Assembly (NCBI RefSeq): GCF_037975245.1
Contig: NC_092582.1
Span: 17,014,577 to 17,078,576 of the forward strand
Direction: 5' to 3'
Origin: Apostichopus japonicus
Lineage: Eukaryota > Echinodermata > Holothuroidea > Aspidochirotida > Stichopodidae
DNA length: 64,000 nt
The position numbers were made by a program, and so were the translations under genes. Below the pieces are notes generated by a model, which was given only the letters and a program-made list of their open reading frames with translations, was not told where the DNA came from and ran no database searches. Below are positions 11,837 to 23,231 of the stretch, piece by piece (within the stretch, counting starts at the first letter, position 1; every line of letters starts with the position of its first letter).

Positions 11837-12437
11837 TTGTAATTATATACAAAACCATCCTCCACATATCACAAAGGGATTGCCACAAGCCATCGGTAAA
11901 AGAATCTCTACCCTATCGTCAAGCCATGATATTTTTAAAGAAGCAGCACCCGTCTACAACGCAGCCCTCCGGAAAGCTGGGTACAAGGAGGAAATTGAAC
12001 ATAGAGCGAAGAGCAGCAAAAATACCCAGAAAAAGAACAGAGCCAGAAAAATAATATGGTACACTCCACCATACAGCAGACGCGTTAAAACCAAGGTGGG
12101 TGCGCAGTTTCTGAAACTCGTAAAAAAGCATTTCCCTGGTGACCATGTCTTACACAAGATATTTAACAAGAACAACATCAAAATTGGCTATAGGTGTATG
12201 AGGAATATGATACTAATAATAAAAGCCCGCAATAACAAGATCATATCGATAGCAAACCCAGAGACCGGGGAAATAGCTTGCAATTGCAGAAAAAAAGAGC
12301 GACTGCCTGCTGTCCGGGGAATGTCTCGCCAGCGATATAATCTACAAGGCACTCAAAGGTCACTCACTACTGGTCAAGAGACAGCCGTATATATCGGTCT
12401 GGTTAAATTGCTCAGGTGGAATGAAGTGAACTATTAA
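11837..12437 (+). pseudogene. Penelope-like retroelement, C-terminal fragment
   Basis: The frame reads NHPPHITKGLPQAIGKRIS, then FKEAAPVYNAALRKAGY, IIWYTPPYSRRVKT, KHFPGDHVLHKIFN and CMRNMILIIKARNNKI. This is the order seen in reverse transcriptases of the Penelope-like/GIY-YIG retroelement class that are common in marine invertebrates. A Cys-rich CNCRKK follows. One extra base in the A7 run near 12291-12297 then shifts the frame. The alternative frame reads DCLLSGECLASDIIYKA, as expected for the family. A later YIGL in the first frame looks like the start of a GIY-YIG domain, which is lost. No start codon or catalytic core is present. This is a dead 3' fragment. Confidence 0.6.
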
Positions 12438-12600
12438 AAAATTTGCAGAAAAATGTTGCATTGACGAGATATGATAAGTTGTCAATTCAACATTTTGCAG
12501 AAAATTGTTCAATTACTCAATTGGAAGAAAGTGAACAATTGAACATTTTGCAGAAAAATGTTCAATAGCTCAGTTAAGCAACTGAGCAATCCAACAGTTT
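12434..12600. repeat. Degenerate repeats of a hyphenated palindrome (TTGAACATTTT...)
   Basis: At 12539-12565 the arms TTGAACATTTT and AAAAATGTTCAA flank GCAG. Diverged versions lie at about 12485-12512 and 12434-12460. A further relative lies at 34075-34141. The block directly follows the Penelope-like fragment and may belong to its 3' UTR. Confidence 0.55.
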
Positions 12601-14847
12601 TCTGATTTTTTATAAGCTATGATCTTTTTATCTAAACAATCTACTGAAAAAATAAATGTTGACTTCATGGGGCAAAGTTTTCTTATGTTGATGGCACTTT
12701 AAGCTTCCGTAGCCTGATGATCGCCGCAGTGAGAAGAACCCAATGTGTACACTTTACCATCTTAAGTTATTCAATGCAATACAATGATGTAAGCTTTCTG
12801 ATCTATGAACAGTTGGTTTACTAAGACTCACTAAGTTTTAAAGTGCTGTGGACAGTATGCCCGCTGCACAGCATTTGTTACAATATATTATTTTGTTGAA
12901 ATCTAAATCTAATTTGAAACTGTTTTGATGTAGTCATTTGTAAGTTACCGTACTATTCCTGAAGCAGAATTATAATCAGTTATTGTACTCTTATTATTCA
13001 GTACTTCCCGGAAAATATGCAGCGCTACAAATTTGTATTAATTCGCATGTCATCATAACGAGTTCATTCGATTCTACGAAATTCGTTGTCGTTGTATATT
13101 TATTTTAGTTTAGTAGAACAATGTATTTATTTTTCATTAATCGTAGCTTCCTTGAAATTGCGATGTATTCTCATTCATTATTACAAAAAAGGCAGCATGG
13201 TATGAGAGACACGATGATAGGAATTTAGCATCGCAAAGTTCGTTTAGTACAAAAATCTCAAAAATATTTCCATAAATAAACAAAATATGAATTATCACCG
13301 GTAAGTACAAGTTTATATACAAGCTTATTATATTTCTAACCTCTGCTTATTTTCAGTGTGTTCAACCGTCTCATTGGATCTTAAGTTGTCTGCCATTTCC
13401 CTTAAACAGTTCTTAGCAATAATCCACAAGGCAAACCCGGCTTAACATTTCAGGACTGACCTAAAATTGTTCCCGTATATTCTTTCAAGATTAACGCAAT
13501 AGAAAGACATGGAAAGTTTACTTACCACATAAAGATAAAAATAGCACAAGTGAACGCAGCATCTTGATTAATGTTAAAACAGGTTCACGCTCTTTCTGTT
13601 TTTGTCCCGGCTTATGAATATATACACAAAATTTTGCTGTTATTTTCTTGACTCTGATATCAGTTATGAACATTCTAGTTTCTCCTAGTTTTTTATAAGG
13701 AAACTGAACGAGTGAAGAAGCAGCTAAGTGACTTTCGAGACCACCCACAGACATTTAATTGTGACATTCCATAATATCCAGCAGTTTATTCCATACAAAA
13801 ATAGAGTTCCTTTATTCCTACACTTTTTTTTTTTGGCTAGACTTTCGTCACTGTTTGAAATTTACAAGTTATGTATAAATTAACATAATTGCTGGACTGC
13901 AAATGAAACACAGATGTAATTAGTTTTGATATCACATTTCTCGTGTTTATATAAATATTTTTACTATAATTAGCAGTCGCAAGAGTAATTATGAAGTATT
14001 TATAATATTAATATAACATATACTGAGAATTCTGAAGAACAATAGATTTAGAACCCTTCGTGGTCCTTCCATTTTTCTCCTTCTTCCTAGTTAACGATTA
14101 ATTTACAATAGTCTTACAGTCTTACTGGTTTCGTTTACATTTAGGTCTGAAGTTGCACACAATGTTATCCTATATGTAGCTTTTCATATTTCTAATTATT
14201 TCAGAAATAGGGTATAACGGAAATCACACAGACGGCCTTACATCACATATTATGTATTGTTTATTTATATAGATGTAGTCCTTTCCTTGGAGAAAGCCGG
14301 CAATCCCCCTCCCTCAACCCACCCCACTTCACCATTACTTGTTATTTTACTTCAGCGATTGAGCAATATGCCAACAACAAAAAAATTGTTTTCATAAACA
14401 AGTGGTTTATTTTTCTGCCCTTGGGACCTGCGGCGTTTTTATCCCTTGTGAAAAGTAGGCCTGAATGGTTAACAAAACCTAGCTGTTCGCGGCAACAAAA
14501 AAAATTAATTTGCAATCTGAGCACTGAGCAGTCGTAGTTTATCTCATCATTACCCCTCACACAGTAATACCATTTTAAAACGAATATGGAAAAGCAGAAA
14601 TTATTGGAGAAACCTTTAGAGTAGTCTGGTTAGTCTAGTCAATCATTATGCAAAGGAGTGTGTGTTAATTTTATTTTTTATTTTTTTCGTTTGTAAGTCC
14701 TTCTCAGTAGCAACTGGTCATAATTGTAACACATGTTAAGAAGTTATAACACACATCAGTATTATTTTATTAACGGGATACTCACCTTTACCAGTTTTAG
14801 CTGATAAAGCCATAAGAATCGGGTGAGAAATGCTGTTGATTTTGTCA
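12601..14847. other. No gene recognised
   Basis: About 2.2 kb of AT-rich sequence. Short open frames at 13137, 13518 and 14342 (minus) lack domains. No repeat was identified. Confidence 0.4.
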
Positions 14848-15141
14848 TTCAATTTCTGATATCTCTAATTCGAATTCTTGATATCTCTAATTCAATTTCT
14901 GATATCTCTAATTTGAATTCTTGATATCTCTAATTAAAGTTTGGATATGTCTAATTGTATTCCAGATATCTCTAATTGAATTTTGGATATCTCTAATTCG
15001 AATTCTTGATATCTCTAATTGAATTTTGGATATCTCTAATTCGAATGATTGATATCTTGAATTCAATTTTGGATATCTCGAATTCTTTTCTGGATATCTC
15101 GAATTCAATTTTCGATATCTCGAATTCAATTCGAGATATCT
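14848..15141. repeat. 21-22 bp minisatellite with GATATC/GAATTC cores
   Basis: About 13-14 tandem copies of a unit like GATATCTCTAATTCAATTT plus 2-3 bases. GATATC occurs at 14858, 14880, 14901, 14923, 14965 and onward. Many units also carry GAATTC. It directly abuts the second copy of the 170-bp dispersed repeat. An open frame across it (NSRYP repeats) is an artefact. Confidence 0.9.
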
Positions 15142-15310
15142 GTTTTTGGTGACATATTTTGCCTTACTCTAGAGATCAAACATGATTCTAACCAACTCGA
15201 AGTCATTTGTGATTCCTAAAGCCGGATCTCGAAAGAGATACTTTAAACGGACTTTTGTTAATGAAATGGAGTTAAACGACAAAGGCAAATGAATATATAT
15301 AATTGAAAAC
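15139..15310. repeat. Dispersed repeat of about 170 bp, copy 2
   Basis: Near-identical to 6785-6955, in the same orientation. After the copy the sequence continues with a remnant like the SINE tail (GAAAACGTAATGAGTTGGAA). Confidence 0.8.
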
Positions 15311-16415
15311 GTAATGAGTTGGAAACATATATACTAATGAACTTTACTAGTCATGTGGCGTTTTTCGATGGCAAACACCGAATTCCGTTGTCATGTAACA
15401 TAATCAAGATTCCATTGTGTATGTTTGAATAGGCCTATATTAAGTTTACTGCAGTGACATAATGAAATTATATACCGTCATTGTCTGCTTATTAAAATGT
15501 TGAAGTGTGTATAGGAGACCGCGGTTAACCTGTTCTTTTAAGACATAACTTTCACGTGTATGGTGCGCCTATAGTGTGCCATAAGTCCTGAAATCAACAT
15601 TTATGTCCAATTAAATTGACATATGTCGGTTTCTCGTGGCTCTCATTTCGATTTTCAGGACTTATGTCACACTAGGCGCCCCATGCACATCTTAACATTG
15701 CATGTGGTCCTATGTGCATCACTCTTACTGCAGTTTGGACTCTCAGTTGGGTCTTTTTTTAAGAACTAGTAAATATACGAAGCCCCGCTTTCTGTGCAGC
15801 AGTGAAATTTGTGTTTGACTGCGCCCTTAGATTTCGTAGGAATTATAATCGATCTCATATATTCTCGTATATTGTCTATATTGTCTATATTACATGAGAT
15901 TTGAAGTAGCATGTCTTAATCAAAAGTACTCTTTTGCTGGAAACTAACGTAGGGTAAAATTCTCTTTTCTATATAAAGTAACAGTGTAACAGGGTGGTCA
16001 GGATCCTGTCAAGTAGGAAAGAGCGATAACGTATAGATTCGTCTTTAGGGCATTTTCATGAAAAAGTGAACATGGGCTCAAAATATAAATTCTGCAATGA
16101 CATCTTGTCATTGGTTAAATGTTGTTGTAAACATATCCAAGTTTGTGGAATCAGTATGATGCCTTCCTAAATATTGATTTTTTTTGTTTGTAGAAATTTG
16201 CATATGAAATGAAAGGATGCTGTAATGCAAATTTTGTACACAAATTATTAACAGATTTGTTTTTGTTCTCCTAAGAAATTAAATGGTGATACTTAACTGA
16301 TTTGTTCATTTATTGCTTACATAGGGCACTATAACTTCAGATATCACTACCAACCTTTTGAATATATAATCAAAAATAATCATTTTTTGCTTTATTCAAA
16401 CCTCTATTAGCTGAT
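15311..16415. other. No gene; contains one inverted repeat
   Basis: Apart from the inverted repeat at 15557-15688, nothing is recognised. Confidence 0.4.
15557..15688. repeat. Inverted repeat, about 39-bp arms
   Basis: The left arm 15557-15595 (includes GCGCCTATAGTGTGCCATAA) pairs with 15650-15688 with a few mismatches. The loop is about 54 bp. It is non-coding and probably a small MITE. Confidence 0.7.
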
Positions 16416-16629
16416 GTAACGTGAGTTACCGAAATTATTATTTTTTCCCCATACATCAAATATGACACTACTAAAAATCTCATAATTGGATTTTGGTTTC
16501 TACTCATCATCCCGAAATGTGAAACAAGTAAAGAAATGTTTTGCACCCCACTATGTTAAGTAGGGTAGGTGATGCAAATGGTAACGTGAGTTACCATGTA
16601 ACTCGAGTTACCATGTAATGTGAGTTACC
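16416..16629 (+). repeat. Four copies of a 15-bp palindromic motif (GTAACGTGAGTTACC)
   Basis: Copies lie at 16416-16430, 16581-16595, 16598-16612 (GTAACTCGAGTTACC, a perfect palindrome apart from the last base) and 16615-16629 (GTAATGTGAGTTACC). The last three form a 17-bp tandem array. Confidence 0.8.
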
Positions 16630-16834
16630 ATACAATATAATCATGCTTATAATGTAGACAATTATGCTACCAAAGTAAAACTTAAGTCAAACTTGAAGCA
16701 CCAAATGTGGTGAATAAACATGGCCATTTCAAGTTTTCTACGGAGTTTTGAGATTTGGACAATAATTCATTCACAATGAATTATGGCTTAAAACTAAATA
16801 TGTTATTGAAGTTCAGTTAGTTTCTATCAGAGTC

Positions 16835-17036
16835 ATGATGTATGTATGTATGCGTGTACGTATGTATGTATGTATGTATGTATGTATGTATGTGTGTGTA
16901 TGTATGTATGTATGTCTGTATGTATATATGTATGTATGTATGTGTGTATGTATGTGTGTATGTATGTATGTATGTATGTATGCATGTATGTATGTATGTA
17001 TGTGTGTATGTACGTATGTATGTATGTATGTATATG
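16835..17036. repeat. (ATGT)n microsatellite
   Basis: About 50 TGTA units with rare variants. It is the tail of the SINE fragment that follows. All open frames across it are artefacts. Confidence 0.95.
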
Positions 17037-17112
17037 TGATCTTCCCGCAAGCAGGAACTCGCGAAAGAAGCCATGGAGGCTTGTAGACTCGCAAGCTGAC
17101 CGAAGCCAATGA
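17037..17112 (-). mobile_element. SINE family 2 fragment (3' body only)
   Basis: It matches the body of the SINE at 35030-35252. Shared pieces are CCGCAAGCAGGAACTCGCG and CGCAAGCTGACCGAAGCCA. On the minus strand it ends in the TACA repeat. The tRNA-like head is missing. Confidence 0.65.
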
Positions 17113-18566
17113 TTTGAGAACTCAGAATTGAATTGTTGGTTTTCATTGTTTTATAATCATTGTTAATATTAGTGTTTACAAGGATCCAAAAATCAAGAAC
17201 CTGGTACCAGAGAGCAGTTACCTGTCGGGTATCTAGGTACCCGGAAAAAAATTTACCCTTGTGTATCGTGATTTTCAAGAAACTACATATTGGATGCTAT
17301 ACTAAATGAATTATATTCTCCACTGACAATGTTTTCATGTTCAAATAGGTGTAAGATAAGGTATGAAACCTTCCTCAACAATTTCTATTTGTTTTTGTTT
17401 CTTTCATTAACTTGTTAATACATTAACATCACTACTAACATCGCACTGCAGCCGCTGCTTAAGTTTGCTCTCCCATATAAATATCCAATTTAGCTCTTAA
17501 ACAGTTTTTAATACTACTTTCTATTATGCAGGCCCAGGGTTCACACAAGCCACGCAATTGCGTGATTCCCACAATTTGATCGCATTTGGAATAAACGTTT
17601 AGTTAAAAACCACTTGCGATTATTATTTTTTAGTTATCCCGTCTATAATCCATTAGTTACATCTCGATCAGTCTTTCCTGTTATGAAATGAACGAATGAA
17701 AATATAGTAATTGTGAGAATTCTTTCAATTTCTTCCACATGGTAGCCTAGCACCACACGAAGCCAATGTGGTTAATCTAGCCTAGAACCATCTGTTTATT
17801 CGCTGAAATTGTGTTGGAATAAATATTATTGCTGTTATCTTCGACCACATGGTAGCCTCACACCACACTATGTCAATGGGAAACTCTTGCCTAACCATCG
17901 GTATGCAAAAAAAAAGGTCACACTTTGCATAGGATTCGGGTAATAAGTTAGGAACCGGGTAGTATCGCGTCGGGTGGGTACCCGGGTACTCGAATACCGA
18001 CGGTAGCAAGCTGTGTGTGTATTTTCTGGGATCGATGGTGGTGTCTAACACTTCTGTTACACCTCATTCGAAATAGGTCAGATTACCAGCATGAGACGTT
18101 TCTTTGTGCACGAGTCTTCACACCCTTTAAAGGGAGTTTTGATTTTTGTACATTAAGCTATAGGCCAGACGCAAGAAAACAGGGGCTGCTATCGCTGTTA
18201 GACAGTGAAAGACCCCATTCACATAGTAACCCATAACCAGCTATACATCCAACATGAAATATTACTCTATGCTATTACAGGGCCTCTTGAACCTCGCCAC
18301 TGACAATGTCACACAATCTTAATCATTGATGTCAATTGTTTTGGCCATTTCCGCCAGTATTCATTGGCTTTAATGTGAATAATATGGAGCGCTGTAGTGA
18401 TTCCTACAGTATTTGAAACTGTAAATAAGTTAATAACAGTTACATTGTGTTACAAAGTGAACACAAGAAGTAATTTTATTAAGGCTTGAAACTGTTACAT
18501 AAGAATGAATAAGATTGAATTGTGTCAGCAACTTATTTCTTATGAACTGTTATGCGTGGACAAATT
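17113..18566. other. No gene recognised
   Basis: Contains short GGGTACCCGG-type palindromes at about 17225-17240 and 17975-17990. A short segment, ACATGGTAGCCTNNCACCACAC, occurs near 17738 and 17848. No coding region is recognised. Confidence 0.4.
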
Positions 18567-18961
18567 GTAACGTGAGTTACCGTAACGTGAGTTACCGAGT
18601 CTTGCACCATTTTTATGCAACTGGACAATGATATAGGATTTTTTTGGCAACCTATATGTTTACTAGTAGGTAAGGTATAAATACCATATTTCACTTTTCT
18701 TAGAGTTCATTTAGTATGAGGACACTTTTTAAATAAAATTTGTTTTACAATTTTGGCGCTTTTAGAAATGTAACGTGAGTTACCGACTCTTTTTGCCCTA
18801 TAAAATCTACATGAAGCAATTTTTTTTTTGTTTTTTGGCTGAGGTATGCATCAGCATTGTGGTAACTACTGTTGAAAAAGTACTTGATCAAACTCAAGTG
18901 TCAGTAAAATATATGGTACAAAAAGAAGACGAAAAACATAAAAAATGTAACGTGAGTTACC
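18567..18961 (+). repeat. Four copies of the GTAACGTGAGTTACC motif
   Basis: Exact copies lie at 18567-18581, 18582-18596 (abutting), 18770-18784 and 18947-18961. Confidence 0.85.
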
Positions 18962-19100
18962 GTGGAAATGCCCCTTAGGTGTTATACAACAAATTGATTA
19001 TTCTAACTCATCCTTATCTCGGTCTCCATTTCGCATATAATCACAGTGGAAAGAAATGATAGAAAAACAATGGTAAAACTTCTTAAATAAATTGAATTGG

Positions 19101-19381
19101 TGACCCCCTCCCCTTTGGATTTTTTTTTGCATTTCCAGGTGGCCTCAGATGCAATTTGGTGCAATATAGCACACTTCAACACCCACTCCGTTTGTAAATA
19201 ATTTTGCATTTTCACCTGGCCTTAGATGCAATTTGGTGCTCCAAAGGAGATTTCTTTCTCATTTGGAAATGAAAAAGGGGTTCTCTGACTAGCGAAGCGG
19301 GGCGGAATGATACTTCCGCCCCCATATTTTTCACTGGGGGGCTGGCGCCCCAGCCCCCCCCCCCCGGTTCCTATGCCCTTG
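19101..19381 (-). mobile_element. hAT-type non-autonomous element, truncated copy
   Basis: Inverted copy of the complete element at 40932-41301. It includes the AATTTGGTGCNNCAAATGAG region, GCGGGGCGGAATGATACTTC, the poly-C block, and the terminal GGTTCCTATGCCCTTG. The other terminal repeat is absent, so no target duplication can be read. Confidence 0.75.
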
Positions 19382-20116
19382 AAAGTAGGAGAGACCGATA
19401 ACGTATATATTCGTCTTTAGGTGTTATACAGCAACAAATTTATTATTGTCGCGCGCCATCTAATAACAAATTCTTAAATAGTTAATATTTATAGGGGGTG
19501 ATAAATCAACACTGCTACAGTAGTACTATACTATATCAGTGAACAATAATTGTTCCGAGTAACGTCCGTGCAAGAGTATATTTGTAGAGCTGTTAGTTGA
19601 ATCCAGTAGGTCAAAGTCCGAGCCCGAGACAAGCCTGGTCCAAGTTTTAGTTTAGTTTAGTTTAGTAGAAAAAAGGATAAGGAGGGACACTTAAGTCCCC
19701 ATCAAGGACCCTATATTAAGACGAATCCGAGTCCAGGGCAGCCCGAATCCAGATGTCCGATTCACAGCCCGGTCTTAACATTCGAAAGGATTTGGAGGTA
19801 ATATAAAATAATAAGAGAGAGGGCATTTTGGAAATTCCCGTGTGAAACAGAAGATGCCACAGCGAGCGGAAGCTGGAAGATGGGTTGGGGAATACTTTCC
19901 TAAACCATAATTGTGTGATAATAATTAGTGCATATCAGTTAAGAAAGTCGAGAAAGATACCGTTTGACCGGAGTAATAATGGCATGGCTATATTTAACGT
20001 CACTTGCGTGATCCTAGGGTAAAACCGAAAATATGTACTTCATGACACATATAACTCGATTCATACGAAGTCTACTTATATTTAATCCCCGTTTCCGAGT
20101 TTATGTTTGTTAATTT
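19382..20116. other. No gene recognised
   Basis: A short (TTTAG)n run lies near 19643-19663. Otherwise unremarkable. Confidence 0.4.
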
Positions 20117-20535
20117 ATTTATTGGCACTGAGCGACAATACTGATTACGTATTTCATAACATACCGTAATTAGTTTGTTTTTCAAGCATGCTTCGATAGG
20201 TTATAAGGTGTCAGTTGACAGCTTTAACATGAAAATGCCACTTCCGTATAATATATGAGAGATAAATGCTAAAGTAAGACGTTTATAACCATCATGTTTT
20301 TCGGAAAACACTTTTGGTCAATTTTCTTGGGGTCAGCAGAGGGGGTTGTGCGAAAATTATAAATAAAAATTGTTTGTTTGTGTATGTTTGTTGTGAGTTC
20401 TGACATCGAATCGCGGGAGAATGGGTAAAATACACGTTTCAGTATCTGTAAGTTATACGATGACATTTATTGACATTAATAAGTGATGGGCACTATTTAT
20501 ATGAAGGTACCCATCTCGAGTACGACCCTGGGAAT
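20117..20535 (+). repeat. 419-bp direct repeat, copy 1
   Basis: It aligns without gaps to 22297-22715, with about nine substitutions visible by eye (roughly 98% identity). It contains no convincing gene. A 65-codon open frame on the minus strand is conserved only because the copies are young. The termini lack TG...CA, so an LTR is not supported. Confidence 0.9.
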
Positions 20536-21539
20536 ATGTCACAAGAGTGGCATATCTTAACAATTCCCCAGTTTTATGAGAAGAAATCATAGCATGAACA
20601 TGAAAATACGTGAGTAATCAAGAGTTCAGTGTTCAGAAAGACTGAATCGTCAACTAGCATATGATGATTAATAATAATATAATAATAATTATAATATGAT
20701 CATTAATCAAATTAAGTCTGTGTGGTCTGAGGCTACCTCGGACCATGGTATAGGTCAAGAAACGTGGTTGGTTACATTGGTTCTGCATACTGTGCCATTA
20801 TTTCTGCCTATACTGTGACTTCTGGTAGGTGTTGCTTCCAGGGCAGTCTCTTACGATTTTTCATACTTTTGTTCACGACTTTTGCTTACACATTACTATG
20901 CCCATACTATGCCCATATGTGAAGCATGGATCTGTTTGGGCATGTTTGTTCGGTGGGACCATCACTATCATTCCTTTCTAAACGATATCATCTGTCACGT
21001 GCAGTTCATCTGTGATACTCCAATACGCACGTATTAAGTGTAGTGATTCTTGCTGGAAATCTGGCCAGCCTTTCTGTGTTATTGTGTGCAACTCATTGTG
21101 TCTCTGCGTGTTGTCGCTAGGTTCTTGTAGAATATTTCCTAGAAACATTCTTTTCCGCATTCTACCCCACCCCCCCCCCCCCCCCGACTGATCACTCAAC
21201 ACAACCGTCGCGGAACTACTTTTCGAGTGTCGTGATGACCCAGCGTTATTAAAATTGACTCTCTCACATAGAACGACTGAATATTGGATACGACCACTGT
21301 TTGCTGTAATTAACGACTGAAGTTACTTTAGATGATATGCAGATTTACTATCCCGTGATATACGTTACATTTGTTTGTTTGTTTGTTTTTTTCTAAACTG
21401 CTCAGTTTAGCTGTGAACCACCGCACACTTCCAACTGTTATAGTCCGGAAAACGCTCAGTTTTCCCGAACCAAATCCAAGGCGGTTAATACCCGCAAAAT
21501 CTTGCTCAGCCATTAGGTCGTAAGCCCTGCACACTGCCC
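20536..21539. other. Spacer between the direct repeats; no gene recognised
   Basis: Contains a C-rich run near 21165-21185 and a (TTTG)n run near 21370. Open frames are short. Confidence 0.4.
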
Positions 21540-21568
21540 GTATGGCAAGCCGTTTTAACATTTACCTC
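21540..21568 (-). repeat. 29-bp boundary motif of the CTTAAG array, copy 1
   Basis: The complement begins GAGGTAAATGTTAAAACGGC and ends CTTGCCATAC. The same motif occurs at 23198, 23723 and, diverged, at 40417. It borders array 1 in inverse orientation to the copies around array 2. Confidence 0.8.
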
Positions 21569-21570
21569 TC

Positions 21571-21988
21571 CATTCTACTTAAGTAGAATGAATTACATTT
21601 AAGTAGAATACAATTAAGCTTAAGTGAAATGAATTGCACTTAAGAAGAATTGCATTTTACTTTAAGCTTAATTGTATTCCACTTAAGCGGAATTCATATT
21701 AGCTTAAGTTCAAACGGTTTTTGTGTATACCGTATTTTACTTAAGTAAAATTCAATTTCGCTTAAGTTTAATTAAATTGAGCTTAAGTAAAATACAATTC
21801 TGCTGAAGTATAATTCAATTTCACTTAAGTAAAATGCTATTCTACTTAAGCAAAATGGCTTTTCAATTTCACTTAAGCTAAATTGTATTTTACTGATTTT
21901 AGTGAAATAGAATTACGCTTAAGTGAAATGTGATTGGTCAATCTATTTCACTTAAGTGAAATAGAATTACGCTTAAGTGAAATGTTAT
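21571..21988. repeat. CTTAAG palindrome array 1 (about 21-bp period)
   Basis: Degenerate tandem units are built on CTTAAG with symmetric flanks, such as TTTCACTTAAGTGAAAT and TTCTACTTAAGTAGAA. The right end carries two ATTGGTCAAT strings. It is non-coding. Confidence 0.85.
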
Positions 21989-22296
21989 TGGTCAATCAGC
22001 ATGCTACTCATTGCGTCACTGTACTTGCCTCGAAGTCCGACTTTGTATACTATTATAGGTACCGCATCACGTGTTTATCCTCTCAAAAGGTTAACCATTG
22101 TCAGAAAAGAGGTAAAAGTACCTAACGTAAAGCTTGTTATCAATCACTGTCATCGTTTGTTCTGCCTTTATATGAAAGAGCATAATTTAAAGTACAGATG
22201 GTGTGAAAATAGGGAGGATCGAAGGTGATATAAACCATTTTAGAAAATCTTTGGTTAAATGTGATATTACTCCGAGCGAGCAGATGGAAGTAATTG

Positions 22297-22715
22297 ATTT
22301 ATTGGCACTGAGCGACAATACTGATTACGTATTTCATAACATACCGTAATTTGTTTGTCTTTCAAGCATGCTTCGATAGGTTATAAGGTGTCAGTTGACA
22401 GTTTTAACATGAAAATGCCACTTCCGTATAATATATGAGAGATAAATGCTAAAGTAAGACGTTTATAACCATCATGTTTTTCGGAAAACACTTTTGGTCA
22501 ATTTTCTTGGGGTCAGCAGAAGGGGTTGTGCGAAAATTATAAATAAAAATAGTTTGTTTGTGTATGTTTGTTGTGAGTTCTGACATCGAATTGCGGGAGA
22601 ATGGGTAAAATACACGTTTCAGTATCTGTAAGTTATATGATGACATTTATTGACATTTATAAGTGATGGGCACTATTTATATGAAGGTACCCATCTCGAG
22701 TACGACCCTGGGAAT
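22297..22715 (+). repeat. 419-bp direct repeat, copy 2
   Basis: See copy 1. Spacing between copies is 1,761 bp. Flanking sequences differ on both sides, so I see no target duplication. Confidence 0.9.
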
Positions 22716-23197
22716 CGACCAAGATCACAGCTATCATGTGGTGGGTAGGATATACCAGATGAAAACTTCTATCTATGCTTTGGCAGGTCTTGAAAGTGAC
22801 GAGTTTAGTGTGTAAGTCAATGGAACAATTAATTGTGGTGCGAGACCATAGAGTCACGTTCAAGACGTACTAGTTACGTAACTACTTGCGGCCATTCCCC
22901 CCATACTGCCATAGTTATGCAGCTTTCGTTGTGTTTGTGCGAACATAACACCATACTTACCCTTAGCAAATGAAGCAGAGCTATGTTTATCAGTCTGAAC
23001 GTTCGACATTTGGTAAATGCAGCCAGCCAATCTATTGTTGCAAACTGTTGCTGATGCAGTTGGAAGGGCATTTTTGAGGGCAAGGGAACGACTACAGCAC
23101 GACATACCACCAAGCAGTGGTACTAGTAGTACTGTAGGAGTACCACAAGGCATGGTACCATGTGAACATTGCCCCCAGACCAACCACTTCTCCTCAC
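22716..23197. other. Unassigned; one possible exon on the plus strand (about 23017-23200)
   Basis: The plus frame from 23017 reads ANLLLQTVADAVGRAFLRAR, then HDIPPSSGT. It looks more like protein than its surroundings and ends at an exact GAG|GTAAAT donor-type sequence at 23198-23203. An AG lies at 23020-23021. I do not recognise the product. It could be chance. Confidence 0.2.
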
Positions 23198-23226
23198 GAG
23201 GTAAATGTTAGAACGGCTTGCCATAC
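23198..23226 (+). repeat. 29-bp boundary motif, copy 2
   Basis: Begins GAGGTAAATGTTAGAACGGC. It sits just left of array 2. Confidence 0.8.
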
Positions 23227-23231
23227 GACCG

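Noticed and set aside
16813-17278. Long Tyr/Cys/Val or His/Thr repeat frames on both strands
   Set aside because: They translate the ATGT microsatellite and flanks.
20117-22715. LTR retrotransposon with 419-bp LTRs
   Set aside because: No TG...CA ends, no primer-binding site or polypurine tract, no gag/pol remnants and no target duplication.
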